Below are positions 1-27,999 of a stretch of DNA of 64,000 nucleotides, in pieces. Position numbers and translations under genes: made by a program. Positions within the stretch are counted from its first letter, which is position 1. Every line of letters begins with the position of its first letter. This DNA comes from Dromiciops gliroides (taxonomy: Eukaryota > Chordata > Mammalia > Microbiotheria > Microbiotheriidae): NCBI RefSeq assembly GCF_019393635.1, contig NC_057867.1, positions 64,669,492-64,733,491 of the forward strand, in the 5' to 3' direction. Below the pieces are notes generated by a model. It saw only the letters and a list, made by a program, of their open reading frames with translations. It was not told the origin of the DNA and did no database searches.

Positions 1-2069
1 TGACTGTCATGCTGAGATGTTCCAGATCAGAGCCTTGGGCATATGAAGGCATGTCCAGAGACTGCTGAGTCCGTTCTCTCCTCTCTAGGCCTGCACTGCT
101 GTGAAAGAAACTGGAGAGCCGGGTGTCTCAGAAATCCTCAGATACATAGAGTTCATGGCTTCTCTGAGAAGTCCATTTGTGAAGCTCACAGCCTTTGTTT
201 CCAGTCTGGGAGTGTTTCTCTCATTTCTAACCCCAGTGTTCCTTCCTATCATCTAAGCCTACTCCCCCTGTTCCATCCTTCATGGCCTTGGCAAGTGGCG
301 GTGCTCGGTATTCATTATATCCACTTGGTAGACACATAATTGAAAGTGTTCTCCTTACTTTGAAGACAGTTGCCATCTTCTCTCCAGATCAGATCCCATT
401 ACCGTGAGAATCTCTCTATGGAACATACAGATTTCCAGACCACAGCCAGTACCCCTACTTGGTTCAGTAATATTCGACACAGCAGACCATTGTAACAAGA
501 GAATCTGGACTGTTAGGGAAAATCTTTCAGTGGGCGTCAGGTCTCAATTCCTGTAATGATCATGAAACATCCTGTCATAATGTAGCATGGCTAGAGGGCT
601 TCTATGATATTCTGAGATGGCATGGCACCTGATCTGTCAGGAGAGGTGATTTCCCTTTGAAAAAGTGACAGAGCCCCTTAACTAATGGAGAATGTAGGAC
701 TAGTCCATCTGAAATTGACTTACACGGGGTTATGGAATATCTCCCAAAGCCACCTCGCCGCCCCCCACCTCTCCCCATCACCCTCCTTTCAGCTCAGTCC
801 TGTTGATAACCTGAGACTTGCTCTAGTGCTGGAGAGGGCTCGGGTGCCTGTCAATAATTCTTGTGTAGAGGCGTTGGGTGCGGTTCAGAGATAAGCGACA
901 AAATAGGGTTGAGAATCAAAGCATTACTCAAAGTGACTGGGAGCTGGCGTTTCTCGAGTGGGGAGCGGAGTTTATCTCAAGTCTGTGAGGCTCCCTCCCC
1001 CCAACCTCTACCAATCCTTAACTTTGCTGACTGGCTGTGAGATCCAGAAATGAGGGATTGAACATGATAAAGAAGTGTAACATCAATATGGTCTCGAAAG
1101 TAGCTTTGGAGAAATGCCCCTGGGAAGCAACTGCGGGTGGGGGAGAGGGCTTCGCTTTCTTCTCTGCAGTTTCTTCCCAGAGTCAGAATCTTTGCTCTCT
1201 GTATGCAGTTCCTCTCTCATACACAGGCGCCGGTGACAACAATCTCAGAGTTGGACTTTAGGTGACAAATTGTCGATGTTGCCCAAGCCAAATGGAATCA
1301 ATAGAGCACCTTGCTAATACAATAAGCTTAGCTCTTCAGCGTTCAGAGGAGAAGGGAAAAAAGCAAAACCCCTGAGCTGAGTAGATAGCAGAGCACCGAA
1401 CAACTGTTAACTCATTAATTCATCCTCACCCTAACCCCAAAATCTCAGGAGATCAAGGCTCAGTTCATACTATTCCATTTGAAGACGAGTAAACTGAGGC
1501 ACAGAGTGGCCAAATGGCTGGTTCAAAGTTGCCCAACCCACTTAGGAGAAAGCCCACTCTATCCCTGTCTGCCTGCCCCTGCTACAAAGAGCACTGAGGC
1601 CATGCTCTCTACTTTATTCCTTTTGGAAGAACATACTCTGGTTGGAGAGCCAGCTTCCTTTGGCATAAAGGTGCACAGGAAGGGAGAACGGGGGAGGCAT
1701 TAGAAATCAGGAATGAGAATGTCTTTCTCCTTCTGTTGGCGTTGGCACTGTCATCGTCAGAGCTAATTCACCTGCTTTTAGAGTAACTGCCTGCTGTCTC
1801 CCGTGGGGATACATTCTGCCAGGGAAACATGGCATATCTCTTGTTCATCAGAGCCAACCAGAGCTGAATGCAGTGAATCATGAGATCTGTAATCCCTACC
1901 GATACAGATCCCATCTACCTCTAGTGAGAGGGAAAATTGAGTCTCCCTACATTGGCACTAGGGTCACTAACCCAAGACATATCGGACAGGTCAGTGGTTC
2001 TGAATGTCACGACTGCTGCCCACTGTCGTCCCTGTCTGCCTCTCTCCATAATCTTTTTGGTTTCCACAG
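1..2069. other. NSDHL intron sequence upstream of the first exon in the window
   Basis: No coding exon was found here. Human NSDHL residues 1-36 (acidic, polar, non-conserved N-terminus) should be encoded upstream, but no stretch matches that segment next to a donor site. A degraded MIR-like piece is visible at about 1400-1590 (reads 'AGTAAACTGAGGCACAGAG'). The last 60 bases carry the branch and polypyrimidine region for the acceptor at 2068-2069. Confidence 0.6.
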
Positions 2070-18935
<16,866 letters not shown>

Positions 18936-19239
18936 AGTGCCCCCACCCCCAGCAAATATCCCCCTGGGGAAGTGATAGCTCACTCTTTATTTCCAGCCTG
19001 CACCTTGGGCCTCTGCTACTAAAAACAGGTTTCTCTTGGACCGGGGCCTCCTCTCTTTGGCAAAAGGGTAGAACTTCTGTTGCCTTGTTCTGAGCGGTAC
19101 TGCTCTGGGGGAGGGAAGGGACAGTATTGACCTTTGTAAGAACCAGCCCCCATTGTGTGTCCTTCAGATAAGGCAGCTGCCAATTCCACCTCCCCCTTGC
19201 CCTGACCACGGTGACAGTTTTCTGTTCTTTTACCCCTTC

Positions 19240-20865
19240 CCTCCATTCTGCTGTTGTTTGGGCCTCCCCTCATCGTCATTTGCGCTCTGACCACCCCATC
19301 ACCCGTCCACATCCTTATTACCATTCTTGTGACCTCCCCCACCACCATCCTGGATTCACTAGCCTCCCCCATTACTGTCATTGTAGGCTCTTTGGCCTCC
19401 GCTGACCCACCCATTTTGTGCTATCTGACACCCATCCCTGCCTCAATTTTGTGTTCTGACCACCCACACCACCTCCATTTTGTACTCTCTGACTTCTTGT
19501 ACCATCCCTATTCTGTAGTCTCTGACATGCCCCACCACCCTCATTCTGTGCTCTCCGACCTCCCCCGCCACCCCCATTCCATGTTCTCGGACTACCACCC
19601 CCATTCTGGGCTCTCCGACCTCCCCCGCCACCCCCATTCCGTGTTCTCAGACTACCACCCCCATTCTGTGATCTCCGACCTCTCCCTTCACACTCATTCA
19701 GTGTTCGCAGACTACCACCCCCCTACCGGGCTCTCGGAGCTGCCCCGTCACCCTGATTCGGTGTTCTCAGAGTACCACCCCCCTACCGGGCTCTCGGAGC
19801 TGCCGCGCCACCCCGATTCGGTGTTCTCGGACTACCACCCTCCTACTGGACTCTCTGAGCTGCCTCGTCACCCCGATTCGGTGTTCTCAGAGTACCAGCC
19901 CCCATCTGGGCTCTCGGAGCTGCCGCGCCACCCCGATTCGGTGTTCTCAGACTACCAGCCCCCATCTGGGCTCTCGGAGCTGCCGCGCCACCCCGATTCG
20001 GTGTTCTCAGACTACCAGCCCCCATCTGGGCTCTCGGAGCTGCCGCGCCACCCCGATTCGGTGTTCTCAGACTACCAGCCCCCATCTGGGCTCTCGGAGC
20101 TGCCGCGCCACCCCGATTCGGTGTTCTCAGACTACCAGCCCCCGTCTGGGCTCTCGGAGCTGCCGCGCCACCCCGATTCGGTGTTCTCAGACTACCAGCC
20201 CCCGTCTGGGCTCTCGGAGCTGCCCCGTCACCCCGACTCGGTGTTCTCAGACTACCAGCCCCCATCTGGGCTCTCGGAGCTGCCCCGTCACCCTGATTCG
20301 GTGTTCTCAGACTACTACGCGCAGTCTGTGTTCTCTGACTACCACCCCCATTCTCTGCTCTCTGAGCTCTCCCACCACCCCCATTCTTTGTTCTCTGATG
20401 TCTCCGATTATTCCCATTTTGTACTCTCTGACCACCATGACTCTCATTCTGTGCTCTCTGACCTTTCTAATTATCCCCATTTTGTGCTGGCTGAGCACCC
20501 TCACTACCCATATTCTGTGCTCTCTGACCTGTCCCACTACCCCCATTCCGTGCTCTCTGACCTCTCCCACTACTCCAGCTCTGCGTTCTCTGACCTCCCC
20601 CAGCCTCATTTTGTGATTCCTGCCTTCCTATACCACCCTCATTTTGTGTTCTCTGACACCCACCCCCACTGCCAGTTTGTGCTCTCTGACATCTATCCCT
20701 ACTGCTATTTTGTGCTCTGATCACCCAGACTTCAGTTTTGTGTTCTCTGGACCGCCCACACAGCCCTTATTTTGTGCTCTCTGACCATTCAGCCCCCTCC
20801 CTCTTATGCTGTAGCCCCCACCTCCGTTTTGTGCTCCCTTGCCCCCCCTCCACTTTGTGTTCACC
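19240..20865 (+). repeat. Pyrimidine-rich minisatellite, 60-bp core units with degenerate 30-33-bp flanks
   Basis: From 19,561 to about 20,320 the sequence repeats every 60 bases exactly, 12 full units plus a partial. Rows starting 19,921, 19,981 and 20,041 are identical, and 20,101 and 20,161 are identical and one base away. Each 60-mer is a dimer of a 30-base theme (PyCCATTCtGTGtTCTCtGACc), and the outer flanks keep only that theme with drift. Because 30 and 60 are multiples of 3, a frame stays open from at least 19,254 to the TGA at 20,718-20,720 (first ATG in frame 19,527). Its 20-residue units read LPRHPDSVFSDY, QPPSG, LSE. Confidence 0.95.
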
Positions 20866-20869
20866 TGGC

Positions 20870-21035
20870 ACCTAGTTGTGTGATCTTGAGCAAATTGCTT
20901 CCCTTCTCTGAACCTCAGATTCTACATCTATAAAATGGGGATGATCCCATTCGCCCTATCTCCTTCATAGGGTTTGTTGTGAGGTTCATATCAGATGACA
21001 TGTGACGGTACTTTGTAAAGTGCAATCCGCGTGTA
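20870..21035 (+). repeat. MIR-like SINE
   Basis: 'AGTTGTGTGATCTTGAGCAAATTGC' with 'CTATAAAATGGGGATGATCCC' and the 3' core 'GTGAGGTTCATATCAGATGA'. Within the likely 3' UTR. Confidence 0.75.
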
Positions 21036-21467
21036 AATTATTTCTGTTACCTAGTGAGGGGAAGAGCCCCATTCTGTGTTCTGCAAGGAGCCCCCCTCTA
21101 ACTGTCGTCTACCAGTGCAGATTGAAGCCTTTTTATGCCTTAGGATATGGTTTCCGTGAGTTGCTGTGGCCAACAAAGAATGCATTCCCTGGTGGCTTAC
21201 CTTGTGGAGCTAAGCCCCTCAGAGACCAGATGCCCAGTCTATCACTGGGCCCAGGCTCTGAGTTTTTCCAGCCTGCTAAGCCTGCTTGAGCTCAGGCTCT
21301 GCCCACCGGCCACAGCCTTTGAGACCCTAGGGTCAAACAATGCCCGATGAGGCATTTGGTGGAGGAGGGAGCCATTCCATGACATCACTCATCCTTTTCT
21401 ACTCATTGGTGGGATACTTGGAACAACGCGCTTTTGAGTGAACTTTTCTGCTGTGGTTTTGCTTCTA

Positions 21468-21473
21468 AATAAA
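21468..21473 (+). terminator. NSDHL: Poly(A) signal AATAAA, probable NSDHL 3' end
   Basis: Canonical hexamer in 'TTCTAAATAAAGTTCATAG', followed within 30-40 bases by T/G-containing sequence ('CTCATGGGTTTTC'). It is the first such signal after the stop codon. Confidence 0.7.
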
Positions 21474-21924
21474 GTTCATAGTACTGTACCTGCTGCCTCA
21501 TGGGTTTTCACTCCTTCTGCAGGGCCCTCTGCTGCAGGCCACAGGGTGGGGATGGGAGGGAAGGACAGAGATGAATAAGGCTCAGCCCCTGACCTCAAAG
21601 ACATTACCAAGGCAGGAAAGGAAGAGAGACAGTAGGGAGAGCACATCAATCCCAATAGTCTGGAAGATCAGAGAAGGCTTCAGGGCCAAGATAGCATTTA
21701 AGCTGGGGCACCAAAACAAAGGTGGGGCTGGGGACCTTCCAATCAGGCAGAATTGTCTCAACAAAGGTCCCAAGGAAACTGCAGCCTGCACATGGTGACC
21801 AGGAAGTCATTCGCTTGTTGGGGAAGATGGATGGGGATCAGACTGAGGAGTGTTAGCCCCACATAAAGCAGCATATTTCTCAGTAAGAGGATGGGAGGGG
21901 GAGCAAGTTGTCCCATAAAGGCTG

Positions 21925-22155
21925 TTTTGTCGTTCAGTCACATCCAACTCTTCCTGACCCCATTTGGGGTTTTCTTGGCAGAGATACTGGAGTGGTTGGC
22001 CATTTCCTTCTCCAGCTCATGCCACAGATGAGGAAACGGAGGCAAACGGTGAAGTGACTTGCCCAGGGTCACACAGCTAGTAAGTATCTGAAACCACAAT
22101 TGAACTCGGGTCTTCCTGACTCTAGGACCGGCACTGGATCCACTGTACCACCTTG
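21925..22155 (-). repeat. RTE(BovB-like)-linked SINE
   Basis: 'TCGTTCAGTCACATCCAACTCTTCCTGACCCCATTTGGGG' and 'TTCTTGGCAGAGATACTGGAGTGGTTGGCCATTTCC' are the marsupial RTE-type tail, joined to a reversed tRNA-SINE core ending at 22,155. The same composite recurs at 44,525-44,760. Confidence 0.75.
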
Positions 22156-22254
22156 CTAGCAAACATACAAATTAGAGAAAGTGGAGGGCTTAGAGAGGGG
22201 TACTTCTCTAAACCTGTAGGGAAGGCTGAGGAGAAAGATAATGAGACAGAAGTA

Positions 22255-22355
22255 GTCTTCCGTTATTGTTCAGTCATTCAGTCATGTCTGACTCTTCTTG
22301 ACCCCATAGATCATAGCACACCAAGCCCTTCTGTCTTCCACCTCCCAAAGTCTTA
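22255..22355 (+). repeat. BovB/RTE-like LINE fragment
   Basis: 'GTTCAGTCATTCAGTCATGTCTGACTC' then 'GACCCCATAGATCATAGCACACCAAGCCCTTCTGTC' closely follows the BovB-family text known from ruminants and related RTE elements. Confidence 0.65.
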
Positions 22356-22374
22356 ATGCAGGGTAGTTTTTCTG

Positions 22375-22515
22375 AGCTAGTGTGGTCTACTTGTGGAAAG
22401 AGCTAGGCTTGTGATCAGAAGAACCCTAGGTTCAAATCCTCTCTTTGACACCCCCTAGCTGTGTGACTGGGCTCATCACCTCTGTGGGCCTCAGTTTTCT
22501 CATTCATAAAACGGT
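22375..22515 (+). repeat. MIR-like SINE
   Basis: 'CCTAGGTTCAAATCC' B-box, 'TAGCTGTGTGACTGGGCTCATCACC', 'CAGTTTTCTCATTCATAAAACGG'. Confidence 0.7.
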
Positions 22516-22639
22516 GCTGGTAATCAAGAATCATTAGCTATCATTTCCCTAGTCTTTGAAACTCTTCTGATGGGGTATTTCATGTTGTATTGGACAAGAC
22601 GGAGAGATGTGGGCTAGATGATGGTACCGATAGATGGCT

Positions 22640-23120
22640 TCGGAACTGCTTGAATGCTCAGGTTCCAAGAGCAGTTATATATTAATGGTTTCACGTCAAG
22701 TTGGAAGGAGGTCTACAGTGAGAGGCCCCAAGGATCAGTGCTTGTCCTTTTACTGTTTAACATTTTTATCAATAATTGGAAAAAGACATAAAGGCCATGC
22801 TTATCAGATTTGCTGATGACACAAAGCTGGAGGCCTCCAAAGAGACTTGGATTGATTCTAAGATGAAATTGAATGGGGCAGAACTAGGAGAATGGGTAGA
22901 AGGAACAGAGAGGCTAATTTATGCTTAATGTTAGGAAAGGCTTCCTGGCACATAGAGCTGTCCATTGGTATGGTGGGCTGCTTTGGAAGGTGGTGAGTCC
23001 ACCTTCACAGGAGGACTTCAAGCAGGGGCTAGATGACCACTAGTGGGACATGTTGTTGTAGGGTTTCTTTGGGGATGTGGATTGAACTCAATAGATACTG
23101 AGGTCCCTTAAAACTCTTAA
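22640..23120 (+). repeat. CR1/L3 LINE fragment with reverse-transcriptase motif
   Basis: The block reads in pieces as GSVLxLLLFNIFINNW and RFADDTKLE; FADD at about 22,809-22,820 is the RT catalytic motif. It continues to a typical CR1/L3 3' end ('GGCTTCCTGGCACATAGAGCTG', 'GGACTTCAAGCAGGGGCTAGATGACC'). Deleted and decayed. Confidence 0.75.
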
Positions 23121-23384
23121 GAAAAGTCTAAGATCCCATTACAGACCCATGATAACATTCCACATTAGCCATTTCTTTCAGGCTTTGCATTCTTGATGCC
23201 ATGCTTGATAGAATGAAGAGCTTAAATGTACCTAATTAAGAGAGTGAACAGTGTTTGGCACGCCTTCCAGAACTTGGTTTGTTTCCATTACAACCTTTTT
23301 GTTTTAGCTTCTTTGAGAACATGTCTCTCTGCTCAGCAGTAACCCCAGGAAGTTTGGATCAGCCACAACACCTGAGACCCCTCT

Positions 23385-25010
23385 TAGTAGTACCAGATCT
23401 CAAACTGTACTATAAGGCAGTAATCATCAAAACAATTTGGTACTGGGTCAAAAAGAAATAGGGTGATCAGTAGAACAGATTAGGCACACAACATACAGAA
23501 GCAAACAAACACAGGGGCCTAGTGTTCGGTAAACCCAAAGAACCCAACTTTAGGGGCAAGTACTCACTATTTTTTTTTTTGCAGGGCAATGAGGGTTAAG
23601 TGACTTGCCCAGGGTCACACAGCTAGTTAAGTGTCAAGTGTCTGAGACTGGATTTGAACTCAGGTCCTCCTGAATCCAAAGCCAGTGCTTTATCCACTGC
23701 GCCACCTAGCTGCCCCAAGTACTCACTATTAAACAAAAATTGGGGAAAACTGGAAAGCAGTCTGGTAGAAATGAGGTATAGACTCAGTAACCAGTAGCCA
23801 AAACCTTCACCAGATGGGTATACACTATATGCCAAGATAAGTTTCAAATGAATAGACATAAAGGGTGACTTCAGAAACAAGGAAAAAATTCCTTTTCAGA
23901 TCTATGAATGGGGAAGCGTTCTTGAACAAACAAGGGATAGAGAGGATCACAGAAGATAAAATGGATAATTTTGATTACATAAAATTACTACGTTTTTACA
24001 CAAACAAAACCAATGCATTAAAGGAAACCAGTAACGGGGGGGGGGGGGAGGATTTCTCTGATAAAGGTCTCATTTCTAAGATTTAAAGGGAAACCAATAA
24101 AAATGTATAAGAATAAGAACTGTTCCCAAATGGCAAATAAATGGTCATAGGATTTGAATAGGCATACTTTAAAAACAGAAATCTGAGTTCTAAATATCCA
24201 TGTGAAAAAATATTCCAAATCCCAAATAATTAGAGAAATGCAAATGAAAACAACTCTGGGATTCCACTTCACATCCATCAGATTGGCATGGATGACAAAA
24301 AAAAAAAGGAAAATTACAAATTTTGGAAAAGCTGAGGGAAAACAGGTACATTAACTCACTGGTACTGGTGACATTTGCAAATCGGTCCAACTGTTCTAGA
24401 AAGCAACTTGGAATGATGCCCCCCCCCAAATTACTAAAATAGGCACAGCCTTTAACCCAGTGATGCTGCTACAAAGCCTATATCCTAAAGAACGTTTTGT
24501 TTAAAAAAGCAAAAGGACCCATATGTACAAAAACATTTCTAGAAGCTCTTTTTGTGGTGGCAAGGAACTGGAAACAGGGTTTTCATCAATTGGGGAATGG
24601 TTGAATAGATTATGGTAAATGAATAGAATGGAATACTATTTTTTCATAAATGACAAAAAGGGTGGTTTCAGAGAAATTTGAGAAGACCTGTGTATGAATT
24701 GATAACAGAGGGAACAATGTATACAGTTTTATACAACATCAGCAATACTGTAAAAACTTGAGAACTTTGATTACTGATTACAGTGACAAAACACAGTTCC
24801 ACAGGGACAAGTGATGAAGCAGGCTACCCACCTCCCAACTGGAAGGTGATAGACTCAAGATAAAGAGTGAGGCATGGATAAATAGGGAATTTGTTTCTGC
24901 TTGACTGTGTATATTTATTACAAATGTTTTGTTTCCTTTTTTTCTTCAGTAGAGTGGATGGTGGGAGGGAGACGAAATACATTTATGATAATGAAAAACA
25001 AAAGAAAAAG
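23385..25010 (+). repeat. L1 ORF2 3' half and 3' UTR, SINE-interrupted
   Basis: Opens with VVPDLKLYYKAVIIKTIWYWV, the L1 ORF2 LPDxKLYYKA signature. It continues with WDxIKL-like FDYIKLLRFYTNKTNA and SDKGLISKI at 24,050-24,080, then the C-terminal region and a 3' UTR to about 25,010. Many frame breaks; a SINE sits at 23,572-23,716. Confidence 0.85.
23572..23716 (-). repeat. tRNA-derived SINE inside L1
   Basis: Complete reversed copy with 14-base duplication AAGTACTCACTATT at 23,558-23,571 and 23,717-23,730, so the L1 text resumes exactly where it stopped. Confidence 0.93.
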
Positions 25011-25554
25011 TCTAACAGCCTTCCCCGGCCCCTTAGGAGACTATGTTATTGCCTCTTCAGGAATATAGGCTCTCTTTAGGGCAGAGTTTATTAACTGGGT
25101 GTCCATGAACTTGTATGAAAAATAAATCTTTATTTTTACTAACCTTTGACCTTTGTAGTACCTATGTATTTGATTTTTTTTTCTTAATTTAAACATGATT
25201 CTGAGGAGGTGTCCAAAACTTTCACCAGATTGCCAAGAAGGTCCATGACACAGTCAAGGTTAAGAAACCTTTCACCTACCGGATGAGGACAAATTCCGCC
25301 TGTGTGCCTGGGTCAACTTCTTTCTCACTCTCACCACATTAATTTACATTCCATTGTGGTTGGGGTTAGGAGACCAGAGCAAATGCTATCTGCAGAGGGC
25401 CTGAAGTCCATGTTCTTCCTTACCCAGTCACCATTGCCCAACTCATAGGGGCAGGCCTCTTGGGAAGTCCAGGCAGAACCTTTCTGTCTTTGGTTATTTG
25501 CCAGGTTCTTTTTCATACAGGGTTCTTAGTCGATTTGATCCAGAATGTCTTGGA

Positions 25555-26010
25555 TATCCACTAGCTGTGTTATCATGGGCAAGTTTTTAACCTCAGCCTC
25601 ATTTACTCATCTGACTAACAAGAATACAAATGATTACTGATAATACTAATCCACCTTACAGGGTTCAGTGTTGTGAGGAAGCTGCTTTGAAAATGTTCAA
25701 TTCTGACATATAACCTCCACTGACACAGATCCCAGCCCCTCTGTGAAAGGCCCTGACTTAGTAGACAAGGGGGAGGGGGGAGGAACTCAGGTTTACACTG
25801 GACCTGAGTCAGAAGACCGGAATCTGAATCTTGGCACTGCTCCTATTATGCAGTGTCATTTTACACATCACTTAAGTGCTCTGGGCCTCAGTGTTCTCAT
25901 CTATAAAATAGGCATTATGAAAATAACAATGGCACTTCTGGAAGGACCAAATGAGAGGCAATGAATGCAAAGTGCTTTAGAATGGATTATGTGTTCTGGA
26001 AATGCAGACC
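25555..26010 (+). repeat. MIR-like SINE fragments
   Basis: One at about 25,555-25,690 ('CTGTGTTATCATGGGCAAGTTTTT') and a clearer one at about 25,800-26,010 ('CTCAGTGTTCTCATCTATAAAATAGG', 'AATGCAAAGTGCTTTAGAA'). Confidence 0.65.
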
Positions 26011-26541
26011 ATTGTTTTTGTTTGGGGATGTTTTCTAGGTCACTAGACAGAAAGCCCAGAGTCCATCACTAGGGCCATGCTGGAGACCTTTGTGGCTTAA
26101 TCTTGCCATCTAGTACTTATCCCCATGGCACAATTAAGTACTGGCATAGAACCTTAGTGAGAGAAGGGTAGATCTTTAAAGCACCATAGAAATGGGAAAT
26201 TAGGGAGGGAAAAAGTTTTGGGCAAGTGAACACAATGTCTAGGACATGGCAGAGGGTTCTAGCACCCATTTTCCTACACCTCCACCTGCTAAATTGACTT
26301 CTAAAGTGACTAGCTAATTCTAAGTGGGAACTGTTGAGTTTCCAATTTATGATGTGGGGACAAACTAACTGGCCTTGACAAAGAAACTGGGTTAAAATCC
26401 CAGCGCTCCCTTCTCAGATAAAATAAAAAACTATTTCTTAGTAGCCTTGGCCAACATTTTTAATCTCTGTGTTGTTCCTGTGTGTTCCTATCAATAAAAT
26501 GAGGGAGTTGGAATAGATAACCTTTGGGCCTACTTCCTTTT

Positions 26542-26665
26542 GTCCAGAAACAGCCATTGGTCAACCTGCACAAGGCCACTGATTTGAAACCAAGTTTCTC
26601 CTAGTCCAGAAAGAACATTAGTCAACCTCCACAATCTTCATAGATTTGAAACTAAGTTTCCCTGT
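26542..26665. repeat. Imperfect tandem duplication, 62-bp unit
   Basis: Two adjacent 62-base units both start GTCCAGAAA and share TCAACCTsCACAA, GATTTGAAACyAAGTTTC. Roughly three quarters of positions agree. Several ATTGG (inverted CCAAT) motifs lie here and downstream (26,557, 26,713, 26,752). Family unknown. Confidence 0.75.
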
Positions 26666-27149
26666 ACCCCCAGTTCTGATAGGCTGCTCAACAAAAGAGG
26701 GACTCTATAGATGATTGGACCCCCTTTGTAGCAAAGCTTCAGGCTACAATATGATTGGTAAAATTTAAGCCTAAGGGGGCGGATCTACTGACGACTCCCT
26801 TCTCGTGCCAGGCAATAACTGGCATTGCCTACCTTGCCCCTCAACCAGTCTCACTTGGTTGGGTTGACTGGAACCAACTGCTGCTCTCTGAGTTGGACTC
26901 TGTTTCAGGTCAGTGATAATACACTTTATAGTGCCTTTCTCTTTGGCAAGATGGAGCTCTTTATGTGGGCTTTCCAGTTCTCCCTGTACCTTGGGCCAAT
27001 CTTGGTAGACCCTTAGTTGGGTAACTTTTTTATTGGGAGTTTAGTTGTCCGCCTTCGAGATGTGGATGTTTTTCAAAAGCTTCCCAACTACTCGTTTTTA
27101 TTTTCCTGGTGGCCCTCAGGAAACGTATTCATGCTCCTAAACTTTCCTT

Positions 27150-27350
27150 TGGTAAAACAGTAGAAAGGGCAATGGGCTTAAAGGGAGGAGAGTGCTGGGT
27201 TTGAATTCTCCCTCTTTAGCTCATTTAGTTATTATACTGTTCAATTTCCTCACCTGTAAAGTGGTCATAGGGATACTTGTCTTAAGTTACCTCAGGGTTG
27301 GGAAAACTAAATGAGATATGAGTAGTGCTTTGTAAATCTGTACATATTGC
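27150..27350 (+). repeat. MIR-like SINE
   Basis: Forward copy: 'GTGCTGGGTTTGAATTC', 'CAATTTCCTCACCTGTAAAGTGG', 'AAATGAGATATGAGTAGTGCTTTG'. Confidence 0.7.
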
Positions 27351-27882
27351 TATAAGAATGTCAGTACAGCTTCTTCTTGATTTTATCAGAATTACTTTTC
27401 CTGTGTTCTGAATCCTGGTCTGCCCAGTTCTATGGCCTAGTCAGTTCTATGATGGAATATAACCAGGGGCATTGGACAACGGAGGCCTGGTAGAGGAGGC
27501 CTTTGGCCCCCTGCTGAGTGCTGTTAAGATCACAGGGGCCATCTTAGCTGTAGGACAGGAATTTTCCTGGCAGTCCAAGGTAGAAACTGGCTTTGAGGCT
27601 TGGGTTTGGTTTGGCTGTGTCAGAGACTGGGACAAAGCAGGCATTGGCTTGCTCTGGACTGGCTGTTTTCTTTTGAGGAAAATAGAGAAGAGAATGGGCA
27701 AAGCCAGAGGGAGGGGGGGAGGGGAGCCAGGAGGTGCTGGGCAAGCTCAGAACGACTGAATGGCAGTTTCCTGGGTCGGATTACTGAGGAAAATTATTAT
27801 GAAATAATTATATAAATATCTGTATCTCCAATAATACTGCATTTTTGTTATTGCTGTGTGGTTTTTTTACTTGCTGGTTGCG

Positions 27883-27905
27883 GACTGCTGGGAATTACAG
27901 CTGTT
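27883..27905 (-). promoter_or_regulatory. ZNF143/THAP11 (SBS)-like site
   Basis: Read on the minus strand it is GCTGTAATTCCCAGCAGTCC, close to the SBS consensus ACTACAATTCCCAGCATGCC. Such sites are mostly found in CpG-island promoters, and a CpG-rich block begins about 100 bases away. Confidence 0.4.
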
Positions 27906-27999
27906 TGGAGCTCCACTGAGTCTATTAATTAACCCTATGAGTTTAGCTCGATGTTAGCCACTGTATTAAAAACCGTTAACTGGCACTGTGCACCTACCC

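Larger units (their letters stand above)
18936..21490 (+). other. NSDHL: Probable NSDHL 3' UTR (about 2.5 kb)
   Basis: The first AATAAA after the stop is at 21,468, so the untranslated region should span 18,936 to about 21,490. It includes a 1.6-kb minisatellite (19,240-20,865) and a MIR copy (20,870-21,035). From general knowledge human NSDHL has a much shorter 3' UTR. An earlier non-canonical poly(A) signal cannot be excluded, in which case the minisatellite would be intergenic. Confidence 0.65.

Noticed and set aside
19561-20320. CRISPR-like array
   Set aside because: Units are contiguous without spacers, and the context is a mammalian gene.
19254-20720. 488-codon open frame as a protein-coding gene
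   Set aside because: It begins at a TTG, lies inside a tandem repeat whose unit length is a multiple of three, the opposite strand is also open over much of it, and it sits between the NSDHL stop and its poly(A) signal. Kept only as an open question.
26400-27100. Possible solo LTR
   Set aside because: ATTGG boxes and a composition shift are suggestive, but no paired ends, terminal TG..CA with duplication, or retroviral coding was seen.
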